A stretch of DNA of 64,000 nucleotides from an uncultured Lachnospiraceae bacterium (GCA_910577105.1 CAJTMB010000012.1:1-64000), one strand, 5' to 3'. Shown: positions 1-8,249, counted from the stretch's first letter. A program made the numbers and translations. Notes: a model not told the origin generated them from the letters alone.

Positions 1-133
1 TGTTCAAATCCGGGAGAATCCTCTGCAATAACTCTTTGCACAGTTCCGGATTCTGCATGACCTTGCCAAACAGGAAATCATTGGATATGCTTAATTCTTC
101 CCATGTTGTCTGCTTTGTTTCCATGTCTCCCAT
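1..133 (-). CDS. Rpn family recombination-promoting nuclease / PD-(D/E)XK transposase-like protein, N-terminal part
   Basis: Only the first 44 codons lie in the window; the gene runs off the left edge. The reading has the typical opening of the Rpn/PD-(D/E)XK nuclease family of Firmicutes, including WEELSISNDFLFGKVMQNPE followed by a CKELLQRILPDL stretch. Family members are DNA nucleases linked to RecA-independent recombination, often multi-copy in Lachnospiraceae. I chose the ATG at 133 because AGGTGG lies about six bases upstream; the in-frame ATG at 124 has GGGAG too close. A promoter of its own is visible upstream. Recognition rests on the N-terminus alone, so the catalytic residues cannot be checked. 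Confidence 0.75.
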   Translation of the reverse strand, partial: MGDMETKQTTWEELSISNDFLFGKVMQNPELCKELLQRILPDLN

Positions 134-209
134 TTTATCCACCTGCTTTCTTCCAAACAAATCACTGCCGGAAAATGTGTATTTTTCTAAATCCCTATTA
201 TCTATTTCT

Positions 210-238
210 ATTATACACAGACTTCCGGCAAATTACAA
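210..238 (-). promoter_or_regulatory. Sigma-A-type promoter for the Rpn-family gene
   Basis: On the minus strand TTGTAA (233-238) and TATAAT (210-215) are separated by 17 bases. The leader to the ATG at 133 is about 70 bases. The rest of the 134-272 gap shows no gene. Confidence 0.6.
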
Positions 239-272
239 TAAGTGGAGAACCTGTCTCTTGGAATTTTTGCTC

Positions 273-842
273 TTAATCTTTTAAAATAACCAGCTTATTC
301 TGGTAACACTCCACAGACACGCTGCAGCCAATCTCAAAGCCCCACTGCTCCACCCAGTTCCCCTGCAGGATAATCTGCGGCACATTTTTCCCACTCCTTG
401 TTGTAAATGAGTATGCTTTCATCCTCCGGGTAGCCACAGTATAACCCAAAACCTCCTCTGCCACCATACAGTTATTTAACTGAAATCTTTCCATGACCTG
501 GAACATTCTTGACAGCATGGTTTCTTTTCCAAATCTGCACGTTTCCGTGAAATCAGGACTTTTCAGGCCGTTCATGCTATTCTGAACTTCCTGAAACAAG
601 ACCTGTCTGTTCTGACGGATAAATCCTGACAACATCCACAGATTATTCATTCCATATAAAGTATCCAAGACTGAATAAAATTCTGCTTTTGTCAGGCTAT
701 GGGTGGAATAATAATCGGAAAAATCTTTATCCTTTGCCATCATCAGGAACCTTATTTTTTCCACAAACTCCCTCTGCTCCAGCTCCGATTTTAAATTTTC
801 ATATTCTGCCGCAATATACCGGTTCAAATTGTTTTTCATCAC
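273..842 (-). CDS. Protein with C-terminal SymE-like (AbrB-fold) domain
   Basis: This is a protein of 188-189 residues. The last 40 residues (about 150-189) match the SymE toxin family pattern: a proline followed by hydrophobic residues, then LQGNWVEQWGFEIGCSVSVE and a final LVIL. SymE proteins have an AbrB/MazE-like fold; the E. coli member is an SOS-induced RNA-acting toxin controlled by antisense SymR. The first 140 residues are mostly helical and I do not recognise them. A GTG start at 842 sits eight bases after AGAAGG; ATG at 839 is the alternative. The gene begins about 30 bases beyond the proposed attachment core, so it may be transcribed from the recombinase side and lie just outside the cassette. 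Whether it is a toxin, and whether it has an antisense partner, is unknown. Confidence 0.6.
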   Translation of the reverse strand: MMKNNLNRYIAAEYENLKSELEQREFVEKIRFLMMAKDKDFSDYYSTHSLTKAEFYSVLDTLYGMNNLWMLSGFIRQNRQVLFQEVQNSMNGLKSPDFTETCRFGKETMLSRMFQVMERFQLNNCMVAEEVLGYTVATRRMKAYSFTTRSGKNVPQIILQGNWVEQWGFEIGCSVSVECYQNKLVILKD

Positions 843-867
843 CTTTTCATCCTTCTTTCTGGTTAAA

Positions 868-880
868 TTTATTTATGATA
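868..880 (-). other. Candidate far attachment core of the rlmH cassette
   Basis: Read on the minus strand, 880 to 868 is TATCATAAATAAA. It matches 12 of 13 positions of TATCATAAGTAAA at the rlmH stop (10921-10909), in the same orientation. The recombinase stop codon lies inside it. In 1-10.9 kb the 8-mer TATCATAA was found only at these two places by eye. The site is AT-rich, so chance similarity is possible. Confidence 0.45.
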
Positions 881-2546
881 ACACAAGCTCCAAATCCATG
901 GTCTTAATACCCAGTTCCCGAAACATAAAAACAGACGGCGCACCGTCTGGTGGTGTGCCGCCATAGCCCTGTAGAAACTGAATCAGCTCATCTGATAGCT
1001 TCAATTTAATGGAATCAATGTTCCGGTACTGGTCGATTGTAATCTCTGAAATCAAAAGATGTAACAGACGTTTCCGAATGGTACGGTCAATGTCGCTGGA
1101 CAAAATCCTGCTGAAATTTTTTAATATCTCCCGGATGGTTTCTTTGGGAATTTCTTTTTTCCCTTCTTCCAGAATCACCATGGATGTTTCCGTCTGTTTT
1201 TCTCGAAGTTCACATAGCTGCCGGTTTAATTCCTCCCTGCGTGTTAAAAATTCCTCCCTGGAAATCTCGCTGTCTTCGTAAAGTTCATGGTTTCTCTGTT
1301 GGCGAACCTTGATTTTTTCTAGGCTCTTTTCCTGGACTCCCCGTTCCTTTATGGCGTTTTCCTTTAAGATTCTATGCTCCCGGTTAACTCTGCCCACAAC
1401 CTCTTTAAAGAATTTCTCGTCGCTTAACAGTTTATCCAGTTGATTGTACACAAACGTGTTCGCTTTTTCTACCCGGACCATATTGCTGTGGCATACGGTG
1501 GTTCCTTTATTTTTCCAGTTCCCACAGGCGTAATAGGTAAGCTTCTGTTTGCTGCCGTCTTTGTTTCGGTTCGTTGTCCTGGAAATCACCATGCCTGCGC
1601 CACATTGAGGGCATTTTAGGATACCTGTCAGCGGATATTCCCCGTCGTAGATTCTGGCTGGCTTTCCATTCTTCTGCGAAATCATAAACTGAACCTGTTC
1701 CCATAACTCCTCTGATATGATTGCTTCATGTTTTCCGTCTGCAACAATAGGATTGGGATTGATATTGTTCCTTCGTTTTTCATTCCAGTCTCTCCTTACG
1801 TCATAACGCACCTTCCCAATATATACCGGATTTGTGAGAATTGATTTTATCTGTGCCACTGAAAAAGCGTTATCCAACTTAGTTCGATAGCCTTCCCTGT
1901 TAATCCGTCCCACAATAGCCTTGTATCCCTTTCCGGAAGCATAGAGCTGGAACATAAGGCGCACTGCCTCCGCCTCTCGTTCCACCACCTCCAGTCTTGA
2001 CTTTCTTCTTCCATGGTTTTCCGTACCCTCCATTGTCACCCAGCAATATCCAAATGGTGGAATCCCACCGCACCATTCCCCGGACATGGCTTTTGCTCTC
2101 ATGCCCATTTTAACATTCTGGGCAATGGTATTTCGTTCAAATTCGCCAACCAACGCCATCATCTGAAACTGCATTTTCCCGGCTGGCGTGCTGGACTCAA
2201 AAGGTTCTGAATAAGATTGGTAGCCAATTCCATATTTCTCTAACGTTTCTACAATTTTAATGGCATCTGATAATTTCCGGCTAATTCGGTTTATCTTCCA
2301 GCTCATGACCAGATGGAACTTCTTTTTAGAGGCGTCCTCCAAAAGCTGCTGCATGGCCGGTCGGTGGCGAATATCCTTTCCACTGATTCCGGCGTCTTCA
2401 TAAACCATTGCCACTTCATAATTCTTCTGCTGGCAATATTCACGGATTAAACGCTGCTGTTCCTCAAGAGAATACCCTTCCTCTGCCTGTTCCTGTGTTG
2501 ATACACGACAATAAATTGCTACTTTTTTTATCATTGTGTCAGACAT
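873..2546 (-). CDS. Large serine recombinase (site-specific integrase)
   Basis: This is a 557-residue recombinase and the likely integrase of the cassette. The N-terminal resolvase domain (about 5-150) opens with AIYCRVSTQEQ, holding the catalytic serine. It has the usual SLEEQ and R-rich motifs (HRPAMQQLL, WKINRISR, FERNTIAQNVKMGM). A recombinase domain follows, then a zinc beta-ribbon (CPQCGAGM with a later CGNW and VCHS), then a long charged coiled coil of the kind that controls directionality. I chose ATG 2546, with AGGGA six bases upstream, over an upstream TTG at 2579. The C-terminus contains GGTPPDGAPSVF, common in gut Firmicute recombinases. The stop codon falls inside the candidate attachment core. 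No separate directionality factor is recognised. Confidence 0.9.
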   Translation of the reverse strand: MSDTMIKKVAIYCRVSTQEQAEEGYSLEEQQRLIREYCQQKNYEVAMVYEDAGISGKDIRHRPAMQQLLEDASKKKFHLVMSWKINRISRKLSDAIKIVETLEKYGIGYQSYSEPFESSTPAGKMQFQMMALVGEFERNTIAQNVKMGMRAKAMSGEWCGGIPPFGYCWVTMEGTENHGRRKSRLEVVEREAEAVRLMFQLYASGKGYKAIVGRINREGYRTKLDNAFSVAQIKSILTNPVYIGKVRYDVRRDWNEKRRNNINPNPIVADGKHEAIISEELWEQVQFMISQKNGKPARIYDGEYPLTGILKCPQCGAGMVISRTTNRNKDGSKQKLTYYACGNWKNKGTTVCHSNMVRVEKANTFVYNQLDKLLSDEKFFKEVVGRVNREHRILKENAIKERGVQEKSLEKIKVRQQRNHELYEDSEISREEFLTRREELNRQLCELREKQTETSMVILEEGKKEIPKETIREILKNFSRILSSDIDRTIRKRLLHLLISEITIDQYRNIDSIKLKLSDELIQFLQGYGGTPPDGAPSVFMFRELGIKTMDLELVLS

Positions 2547-2653
2547 TTGTTGTCCCTGCCTTTCTATCTTATATTTCAAATCTATAATATATATTCTATC
2601 TATCCTTCCAGACCAGGAGCCTGAAACTCCCAGTCTGTATTTTTCTTATGTAA

Positions 2654-2749
2654 TTACGATTCCTTCTCTTTTAAATAGAACTCAACAATAAGCTGTGACA
2701 GGATTGACATAAGCGTTTCCAGCCATTCCTCTTGTTTTAACTCATTCAT
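2654..2749 (-). CDS. Possible 31-residue acidic peptide
   Basis: A short reading frame begins MNELKQEEWLETLMSILSQ, with GGAGG ten bases before the ATG. It lies between the primase-helicase and the recombinase, in the same direction. It is predicted to be an amphipathic helix; I recognise no family. The spacing to the ribosome site is long and the frame is short, so it may not be expressed. The remaining part of the 2547-2918 gap holds the iteron cluster and an AT-rich stretch. Confidence 0.35.
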   Translation of the reverse strand: MNELKQEEWLETLMSILSQLIVEFYLKEKES

Positions 2750-2799
2750 CTTCCAGATTCCTCCAATATACAGGCATGATTTTTTTAAGCGGGACAATA

Positions 2800-2920
2800 A
2801 AGACGGTAAGGACGGTTTTTTATCAAAAAAAATTTTATATATTAAGTAATGCTCTTTTTTATCAATAGACTTCTCTACCTTTTTTCTCTTTTTTATCGTC
2901 CTTACTGTCCTTATCGTCTT
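2800..2920. other. Candidate replication origin: inverted iterons around an AT-rich core
   Basis: Two direct units, AAGACGGT (2800-2807) and AAGGACGGT (2808-2816), are on the plus strand. Three related units are on the minus strand: AAGGACGAT (2895-2903), AAGGACAGT (2904-2912) and AAGACGAT (2913-2920). The two groups form an inverted pair (15 of 17 matching) around about 78 bases that are almost all A and T. The right group starts at the primase-helicase stop codon. The layout resembles origins next to rep genes in staphylococcal pathogenicity islands. Confidence 0.45.
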
Positions 2921-5432
2921 ATTCTGTATTCTCTCTGCTGATTTTTACAAAACGTTTTCCGTTGTTTTTCCCTATCTCCACGGAAATCCCAACATTGTGC
3001 AGTCCGGTCTCCAGTTCTTTTAATCTCCTTGATAAGTGGTTCGCCTGTTTGATTTTATTGCTGGCATACACTCCTTTTTCATAGAGCATTTCAGACAATT
3101 CTGCGCTTAGTTCGCTCATTGCTCCTTCAAAATTCCCGGATTCCTCCAGATAATCCATGACTGCCCCGGCAACCTCATCTTCTTCCAAAAGCTCCTCGTT
3201 CAGACGAGTACGGTTTTTCTGATATGCCTCTAAAAATTTCTCCTGTCCATACCCCATAGCCTCTGCTACGGCACACCCCCATTTTAAAAAATCAAGAAGT
3301 CGGTCGTCTATATTTACTTCTATCAAAGGCTCAATTTCCATAGCTCTGGAAAGACACTCAAACATTCTATAAAGGATACAAGGCTTATCCGCTTCAAATT
3401 CTTCCATGACGTCTTTTTTGCTCCTGCGTTTTTCTGATGATATGGCTTTCATATTCAGAAATACACAGCGGTCAAGGAAATCGGAACGGTCGGAAAGCAG
3501 ATGGATTCCATTCATATACACAACAGACTTTATATTAATCTCGCACAATTCGCTGTCTGAATACTTCTTTCTCTTAACCGCTGTTGCCCCCGTCACTACC
3601 TGGCAGAAAATATTTGCCTGACTTTTTGTAATGGAATCCATGTTGTCCAGACAGACAATATCCTGTGATTCCAGAAGAAGCAGAAAGTCCTCCTCATTTT
3701 TCGGCATGACCGTTACATTGTTGCTGGATATATCCAGACAGCGTTTATCCATTTCCATGGAAGTGGTCTTTGAGGAGCCTTTGCCGCCTTTGTAGATAAC
3801 GATAGGCTGCTCAATCCCTGTTATGAGCCTGACAACCAATATAACGTTATGGAGAATTCGGTCTGACTTACTGGCAAAATGGTAATATTTACTCATCAGT
3901 TTCCTAAACGATTCCCCTTTTTGCGGCATAGGCTGTGGGCGTAAGGTTTTTCTTGTTATCAACCTGACCGGCGGCTCATTGCAGTATTTCGTTCCCGACT
4001 CGTCAACACAAAGCACTGCGGAATCTTCGTTCGCCAGGTTATAATACAGGCGGCCCTCATGGAAAGCAAACCGATTGTATACCGGATATTCCTTTCCCTG
4101 GCAGTGCGCTTTTGCCACAAGAGTTTCCATGACTGCCTGAATCATATCATTCCGACTGCCCCGGTTGTAGGTCTGATAATACAAATTCCTCAGCCACATC
4201 TGGTAATATTCCGATTTAAGCGGATAATTCACAAAACTGCCCTTGTTTGGAATCTGGATAAAAGCCTCCCCTTCTGTGCTTCGGAACGGAATATGACCCT
4301 GCTCCTCTATCAGTCTTAAAAGAACATCCACCGGGCTTTCTTTTTCTGCTGACGGAAGATTCTCTGTCTTTGCTTTTTTCACTGACGGCATAGGCTTCTC
4401 ACCCTCCAGCATACGCCAGAGGGTTTCCCAGTTTTCTTCCTTACAGCTATCATGGTGACAGCCAGCCGCAATCCCACCATCATCAAACTGTATGACATAA
4501 GCCCCATTGTCCTTGGAATGTTCCTGATTCCATGGGCAGGACTCCAAAACATAGCACATGCCATTCTCTACCTGCTTTTCCCTTGCGACGAGAATCTCAT
4601 GGGATTCCAGCCATAAACGCAAATCAAACTCCATCTTGCTCCCTGATATGCTTCTGGCAGGCTCACGTTTCTCATTTCTATTCACTGTTTTCTTTTTATT
4701 CCCTTTCTCCACACACTGCGCCGCAATCTGCTGTAACAGCTCAATCGCTACCGGCACTCGTTTCTTTGGTGCATACAGGATTTTGGAACGCCTGTGTGGA
4801 CGTTCTTCTGTGGAGTCTCCCTTGCAGGAAACTGTACCATAAAGCTTTGTAATTCTGGCCGCATTATAGGTTGTTGTATCGACCTTTACCTGCTCTGTAG
4901 AAAACCTTGAATCCAATGCGCCAAGAAAGCCCTTTGCCAGACTTGTCATTTCCGGTGTATTGGGAAGTTCCACAGGATATAAAAGATGAAAGCCGTTTCC
5001 GCTTAATGCGGTTACAGGCTCCGGGAATCCACAGTCTGTTAAATAACCCTGAATTTTCCTTCCCAATTCCTCAGACAGCTTTAACTCCTGCTCTGTGCTG
5101 GAGATTCCGGCCGGACGTTCCGGGTCTAAGTCAATGAGAATCCATCTACGGCAGCGGATTTCCTTGTCGCTGGTTGTATTCTTCGCATAATTCTTTAGAT
5201 GGTTCTTGCCTCTGGCCTCGATTCCTTCGCTTAAAGCGTTCATTGTGATGTAAATATTGTACTGCCCGTCATAACGCTGGATATGCTCAATCAGCTTATC
5301 TACATCATTGTAATAGCCTGAAAGAGTCCCTTGTTTGGTGTTTAATATTCTAACTTCTGTAAATACTCCTGACTCTATCAGGGTTTCAAATGTTTTTCTC
5401 ACTTCGCTGTGAAGTATATTAGAATCTTTCAT
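2919..5432 (-). CDS. Primase-helicase (AEP-type primase fused to a P-loop helicase domain)
   Basis: This 837-residue replication protein is likely to prime and unwind the cassette. The N-terminal half shows archaeo-eukaryotic primase features: ILIDLDPER (about 98-106) with metal-binding acidic residues, SGNGFHLLYPV (144-154) and VDTTTYNAARITKLYGT (184-200). A zinc-binding set follows (CPW at about 299, then GCHHDSC at about 324-330). A P-loop NTPase domain has YKGGKGSSKTT (about 547-557) and a Walker B-like IVCLDN (about 592-597), as in D5/SF3- or Cch-like helicases. The C-terminus looks like a winged-helix region. The start is supported by AGGAGG seven bases upstream. The iteron cluster lies at its 3' end. 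Its relation to staphylococcal Cch is by role and context; I have no alignment. Confidence 0.8.
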   Translation of the reverse strand: MKDSNILHSEVRKTFETLIESGVFTEVRILNTKQGTLSGYYNDVDKLIEHIQRYDGQYNIYITMNALSEGIEARGKNHLKNYAKNTTSDKEIRCRRWILIDLDPERPAGISSTEQELKLSEELGRKIQGYLTDCGFPEPVTALSGNGFHLLYPVELPNTPEMTSLAKGFLGALDSRFSTEQVKVDTTTYNAARITKLYGTVSCKGDSTEERPHRRSKILYAPKKRVPVAIELLQQIAAQCVEKGNKKKTVNRNEKREPARSISGSKMEFDLRLWLESHEILVAREKQVENGMCYVLESCPWNQEHSKDNGAYVIQFDDGGIAAGCHHDSCKEENWETLWRMLEGEKPMPSVKKAKTENLPSAEKESPVDVLLRLIEEQGHIPFRSTEGEAFIQIPNKGSFVNYPLKSEYYQMWLRNLYYQTYNRGSRNDMIQAVMETLVAKAHCQGKEYPVYNRFAFHEGRLYYNLANEDSAVLCVDESGTKYCNEPPVRLITRKTLRPQPMPQKGESFRKLMSKYYHFASKSDRILHNVILVVRLITGIEQPIVIYKGGKGSSKTTSMEMDKRCLDISSNNVTVMPKNEEDFLLLLESQDIVCLDNMDSITKSQANIFCQVVTGATAVKRKKYSDSELCEINIKSVVYMNGIHLLSDRSDFLDRCVFLNMKAISSEKRRSKKDVMEEFEADKPCILYRMFECLSRAMEIEPLIEVNIDDRLLDFLKWGCAVAEAMGYGQEKFLEAYQKNRTRLNEELLEEDEVAGAVMDYLEESGNFEGAMSELSAELSEMLYEKGVYASNKIKQANHLSRRLKELETGLHNVGISVEIGKNNGKRFVKISRENTE

Positions 5433-5541
5433 TATTTTCCTCCTGTTATTTTTTGTAGCTTTATTTTACAGCCTCCAAAGGCATAATACTCTACCCAAAA
5501 ATCACTTTTTTATAGAAAAAAGGGGAAGGTTTGACTAACAC

Positions 5542-5561
5542 GTTCTTTATTGTTCTTTATT
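5542..5561 (+). repeat. Tandem 10-bp repeat in a divergent intergenic region
   Basis: GTTCTTTATT occurs twice back to back. The 5433-5650 gap separates the leftward primase-helicase from the rightward 5651 gene. TTGACT (5531-5536) lies just before the repeat on the plus strand, without a convincing -10 box. The repeat could be an operator, but nothing proves it. Confidence 0.35.
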
Positions 5562-5650
5562 CCATGTCATTTAACATTTAATTCTCATCTCAGAACAATA
5601 CATTATAGCACCATTAACAATTTATCCATTTTTAAGGAGGAAGATTGAAG

Positions 5651-6262
5651 ATGAACAATCCAAATGTAAAATTTATAAGTAAGGAAAAACTTCTTAACAG
5701 CCCAGAAATTTACCATAAAGTTAATAGTAGCAAAACTGCAGATGAAGGCTGCAATAATAAATGGAAACAAAGTTTATTCCAGTTGTTTTTTGAAATCACA
5801 AAAAAAGATAATGACAATTTATCCTTTTTACAGCCCCCTGGAAAATTCCGCTATCAATGCCCACCATATTTTTGTAACATTTTTATCTTAACTGCCAATT
5901 ATTATACTTCAGATAAAATTACCTATAATAAAATCAGAAACGTTTTAAAATATTATGACTCTTCATCGATTCAGGATGTGGAGTTTTTTTTCGCCCAGAT
6001 TATTCATGCCGGAATTTCTGACCTTCCATCGGCACAGCAAATGCGCATACTCCAGATTCGCAGTATTCTTTTAAAGCTATGTACACTTAGCACAAGAAGC
6101 AATTTGCCATACATAATGAAAATGAAGCATATCGATTTTAAAAAATTAGCAAAAGAATTATTTCTATATATCTTAGATGAGAACAAAGAATCCATTGACT
6201 TTGACAATCTCAAGGTTTTTAAAAGTATAGATGATTTTGATACCAAATTAAATTTATGGTAA
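5651..6262 (+). CDS. Unknown AT-rich cassette protein
   Basis: This 203-residue protein is read against most of the cassette. It is markedly richer in A and T than its neighbours, with many Lys, Asn, Ile and Phe codons, which suggests separate acquisition. It appears mainly helical and soluble with no clear motif; the central part has the segment DVEFFFAQIIHAGISDL. ATG 5651 follows AAGGAGG by ten bases; TTG 5645 in the same frame is also possible. It ends just before a bidirectional terminator. I do not recognise the family. Confidence 0.6.
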   Translation: MNNPNVKFISKEKLLNSPEIYHKVNSSKTADEGCNNKWKQSLFQLFFEITKKDNDNLSFLQPPGKFRYQCPPYFCNIFILTANYYTSDKITYNKIRNVLKYYDSSSIQDVEFFFAQIIHAGISDLPSAQQMRILQIRSILLKLCTLSTRSNLPYIMKMKHIDFKKLAKELFLYILDENKESIDFDNLKVFKSIDDFDTKLNLW

Positions 6263-6276
6263 TATTTTAAATCAAC

Positions 6277-6326
6277 AAAAAAAGAATATGTGTTGATTGA
6301 CCGCCAATCACCACATATTCTTTTTT
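6277..6326. terminator. Bidirectional intrinsic terminator
   Basis: The arms at 6284-6299 and 6305-6320 pair at 15 of 16 positions, with A-runs on the left and T-runs on the right. It separates the convergent genes 5651-6262 (+) and 6331-6477 (-). Confidence 0.85.
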
Positions 6327-6330
6327 GCCC

Positions 6331-6477
6331 CTACTTTCTCCGTGTTCTGCCGCTCTGCTTCGCACACTTTGACGCTGTATAGATGGAAATTCCCAGTCCA
6401 ACGCCTGCTGTCACGGATTCAATAATAACGGTGGATGCTATGGTACTTCCCACAGCCGCTAAAAATCCTAAAATCAT
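6331..6477 (-). CDS. Small glycine/threonine-rich membrane-type protein (48 aa)
   Basis: This 48-codon frame begins MILGFLAAVGSTIASTVIIE. A single hydrophobic stretch of about 35 residues is followed by a basic tail ending SGRTRRK. Its ATG overlaps the stop of the upstream 6474-7211 gene (ATGA), and AGGAG lies seven bases upstream, so translation is probably coupled. Function is unknown; a small membrane peptide is the safest reading. A strong terminator follows directly. Confidence 0.55.
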   Translation of the reverse strand: MILGFLAAVGSTIASTVIIESVTAGVGLGISIYTASKCAKQSGRTRRK

Positions 6478-7211
6478 GCTTCGACTCCTTTCCGGTAAAT
6501 CAATATGATTCCATAGTCATTGTTTGTAAGATACAGGGCTTCTACCCAGTCTGTGCCGCCGACCGTGACCGTATCAAGATATTCATACATAGATTCCTGG
6601 ATATAATGCTTCTCCAGTATCTGTCGGTAGGCTTTCTTTGCGGCTTCATCCAGTTTCGGGATAACAGCGCAGAAGCCGCCCATACCGCCCTGCACATCTC
6701 TGTCCGCTCCATAATTGCTGTCCAGTATGGCAACCTGTGAAGCAAGGTATTCCAGTATCTTTTCCGGCAGATACGTTTGCAGAACCGGATAAGTTTCCCA
6801 GTAGTCCTGTTCCGTTCCAATATAATAATAATCCTTCTCCCTGTTCGATTCCTCTGGCATTGGCCTGAACCGGTTATTTTTGTCTTCTATATCTGATTCA
6901 TTCACAAATCCATAGCCCATACAGAAATAACCTCCGTCGCCTTCTTCCTTCCCTGCGGCATAGAAAATCATTCCGTCTGATTCAAAAGGCAACCGGAATG
7001 ACCTTACTTCCACAGTCCCCAAACGCATTGCTAATTCCTCATAGTTAGAGGGTGACAATATCTTTTCCATGCCCTTCCACTCTCCCGGTTCCAGGTCGTC
7101 CATGTCCCATAATTCTGTGGCTTTTCTCCATTCTTCCTTATGCTTCATCTTCTCCTGACTCCCAACATACCTTAAAAATGTTTCCCAGTCTTTAAATCTT
7201 ATACCCGTCAT
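6474..7211 (-). CDS. Unknown cassette protein (245 aa)
   Basis: This soluble, acidic protein is rich in Tyr, Trp and Glu. It has good ribosome-site support (AGGAGGGATTAT before ATG 7211). Visible segments include EPGEWKGMEKILSPSNYEEL, a glycine-containing middle (EEGDGGYFCMGYGF) and a C-terminus ending in GIILIYRKGVEA. I recognise no catalytic motif or family. It is the third gene of a tight leftward operon (DUF1643, 122-residue protein, this gene, 48-residue protein) with overlaps or gaps of at most about 10 bases, so the four products may act together. Confidence 0.6.
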   Translation of the reverse strand: MTGIRFKDWETFLRYVGSQEKMKHKEEWRKATELWDMDDLEPGEWKGMEKILSPSNYEELAMRLGTVEVRSFRLPFESDGMIFYAAGKEEGDGGYFCMGYGFVNESDIEDKNNRFRPMPEESNREKDYYYIGTEQDYWETYPVLQTYLPEKILEYLASQVAILDSNYGADRDVQGGMGGFCAVIPKLDEAAKKAYRQILEKHYIQESMYEYLDTVTVGGTDWVEALYLTNNDYGIILIYRKGVEA

Positions 7212-7221
7212 ATAATCCCTC

Positions 7222-7590
7222 CTAATTATGCCGTTCCTTTGGTTGATAAAGAATATAAATCCTCTGGCCGTTTACTTTCGCATAGGCTATGTACCAGTCG
7301 GCTTTCTTCCGGCAGCCACTTTTTACCTCTATAGTTCCCATATTCTCATCCAGCCACATCCGGCCTGGATACATACCAACGGCCTCCTCTATGCCATAAT
7401 AATCATCTTCTATCTTATTCAGGCACAAAACCAAAAAGCCCTTTTTTCCAAGTTTCCCTGAATGGACAATGCGGAACATTCTGTGAATAACCTCTTTGGG
7501 AATTTCCCGTTTTCCTAAGCAGGAATTAATCTGCTTTAGCAGGTACAACTGGCTGATGTTCCTGATTCTCACCGTTTTTATCTGTTCCAC
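7222..7590 (-). CDS. Unknown cassette protein (122 aa), GTG start inside the DUF1643 gene
   Basis: This basic protein of 122 residues starts MEQIKTVRIRNISQLYLLKQ. The start is GTG at 7590 with AGGAGG six bases upstream, so the start and its ribosome site lie within the last 65 bases of the preceding DUF1643 gene. Such an overlap suggests tight coupling. The fold seems mixed alpha/beta, with a beta-rich C-terminal half (WYIAYAKVNGQRIYILYQPK). I do not recognise a family. Confidence 0.6.
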   Translation of the reverse strand: MEQIKTVRIRNISQLYLLKQINSCLGKREIPKEVIHRMFRIVHSGKLGKKGFLVLCLNKIEDDYYGIEEAVGMYPGRMWLDENMGTIEVKSGCRKKADWYIAYAKVNGQRIYILYQPKERHN

Positions 7591-8170
7591 CTGGAGCCTC
7601 CTCTTTTGCTTCTTTTTTCACTTCCTCAAATTGATATGGCCTTAATTTCCATTGTCCCGGATAATACCTACCAGCCATTAACGGATGTGTTGCCCTTAAT
7701 CTTGTGTATTTTCCAGCTTCATCCACCAAATCCATGCTGCAGTCCTTGTAATCCTTTAAAAGTTCTTTTAAATAACGTTTTTCCTCTGACACAAATTTAT
7801 TTCCGGTGAATGTATTTCCAAAGCCGATAAGGATTGTGTCAAATTTACGCTTTAACACATCCCGAAGATATGCCCGGTTTTCCCTGTTATTAGCAATCTC
7901 GGAGGGTTTCAGTTTCTTGCACAGGTCTGCATACAGGTTGCATATAGTAATCGTTGTGTAACCCATGGGCAGCAGATTATTTAAAATAAATGTGGTTGTG
8001 GTATCCAACACTTTTATATCCGTACTGGCCGGATTCAAGCCGATTACCAGAATTTTTTTCTGCTCTTTCTCTCCCTGAATCTGAAAAGTAAGCTCAAACC
8101 GCTTTTTTCTTGCTTTGTCGAAAATAGTTTTTCGTTCCATTACAAACTTATCTATTACGTTTTTCTCCAT
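7526..8170 (-). CDS. DUF1643 family protein
   Basis: This 214-residue protein contains the DUF1643 signature KKILVIGLNPASTD (about 36-49), then TICNLYADLCKKL and ILIGFGNTF. It ends the domain with LRATHPLMAGRYYPGQ. The family is common in mobile elements and prophages and has no settled activity; its pattern resembles a nucleotide- or DNA-related alpha/beta fold. I chose ATG 8170 (AGGAG seven bases upstream) over 8188, where the terminator T-run sits. The last 30 residues are charged and low-complexity and overlap the start of the next gene. I recall DUF1643 genes in staphylococcal SCC elements, which fits the context but was not checked. Confidence 0.75.
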   Translation of the reverse strand: MEKNVIDKFVMERKTIFDKARKKRFELTFQIQGEKEQKKILVIGLNPASTDIKVLDTTTTFILNNLLPMGYTTITICNLYADLCKKLKPSEIANNRENRAYLRDVLKRKFDTILIGFGNTFTGNKFVSEEKRYLKELLKDYKDCSMDLVDEAGKYTRLRATHPLMAGRYYPGQWKLRPYQFEEVKKEAKEEAPGGTDKNGENQEHQPVVPAKAD

Positions 8171-8187
8171 CTGACTGCTCCTTTGCA

Positions 8188-8231
8188 TAAAAAATAAGGG
8201 TAATCAACTGTTACGCTGATTGCCCTTATTC
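8188..8231 (-). terminator. Intrinsic terminator
   Basis: On the minus strand AATAAGGG-AATCA pairs with TGATT-CCCTTATT, followed by six T residues that run into the DUF1643 leader. It separates the 25-residue peptide gene from DUF1643. Confidence 0.8.
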
Positions 8232-8249
8232 CATTGTGTGGTTCTGTTG

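Noticed and set aside
2600..2650. Hairpin at about 2609-2636 with a T-run on the plus strand, considered as a terminator.
   Set aside because: No plus-strand gene precedes it, and on the minus strand there is no T-run after the stem.
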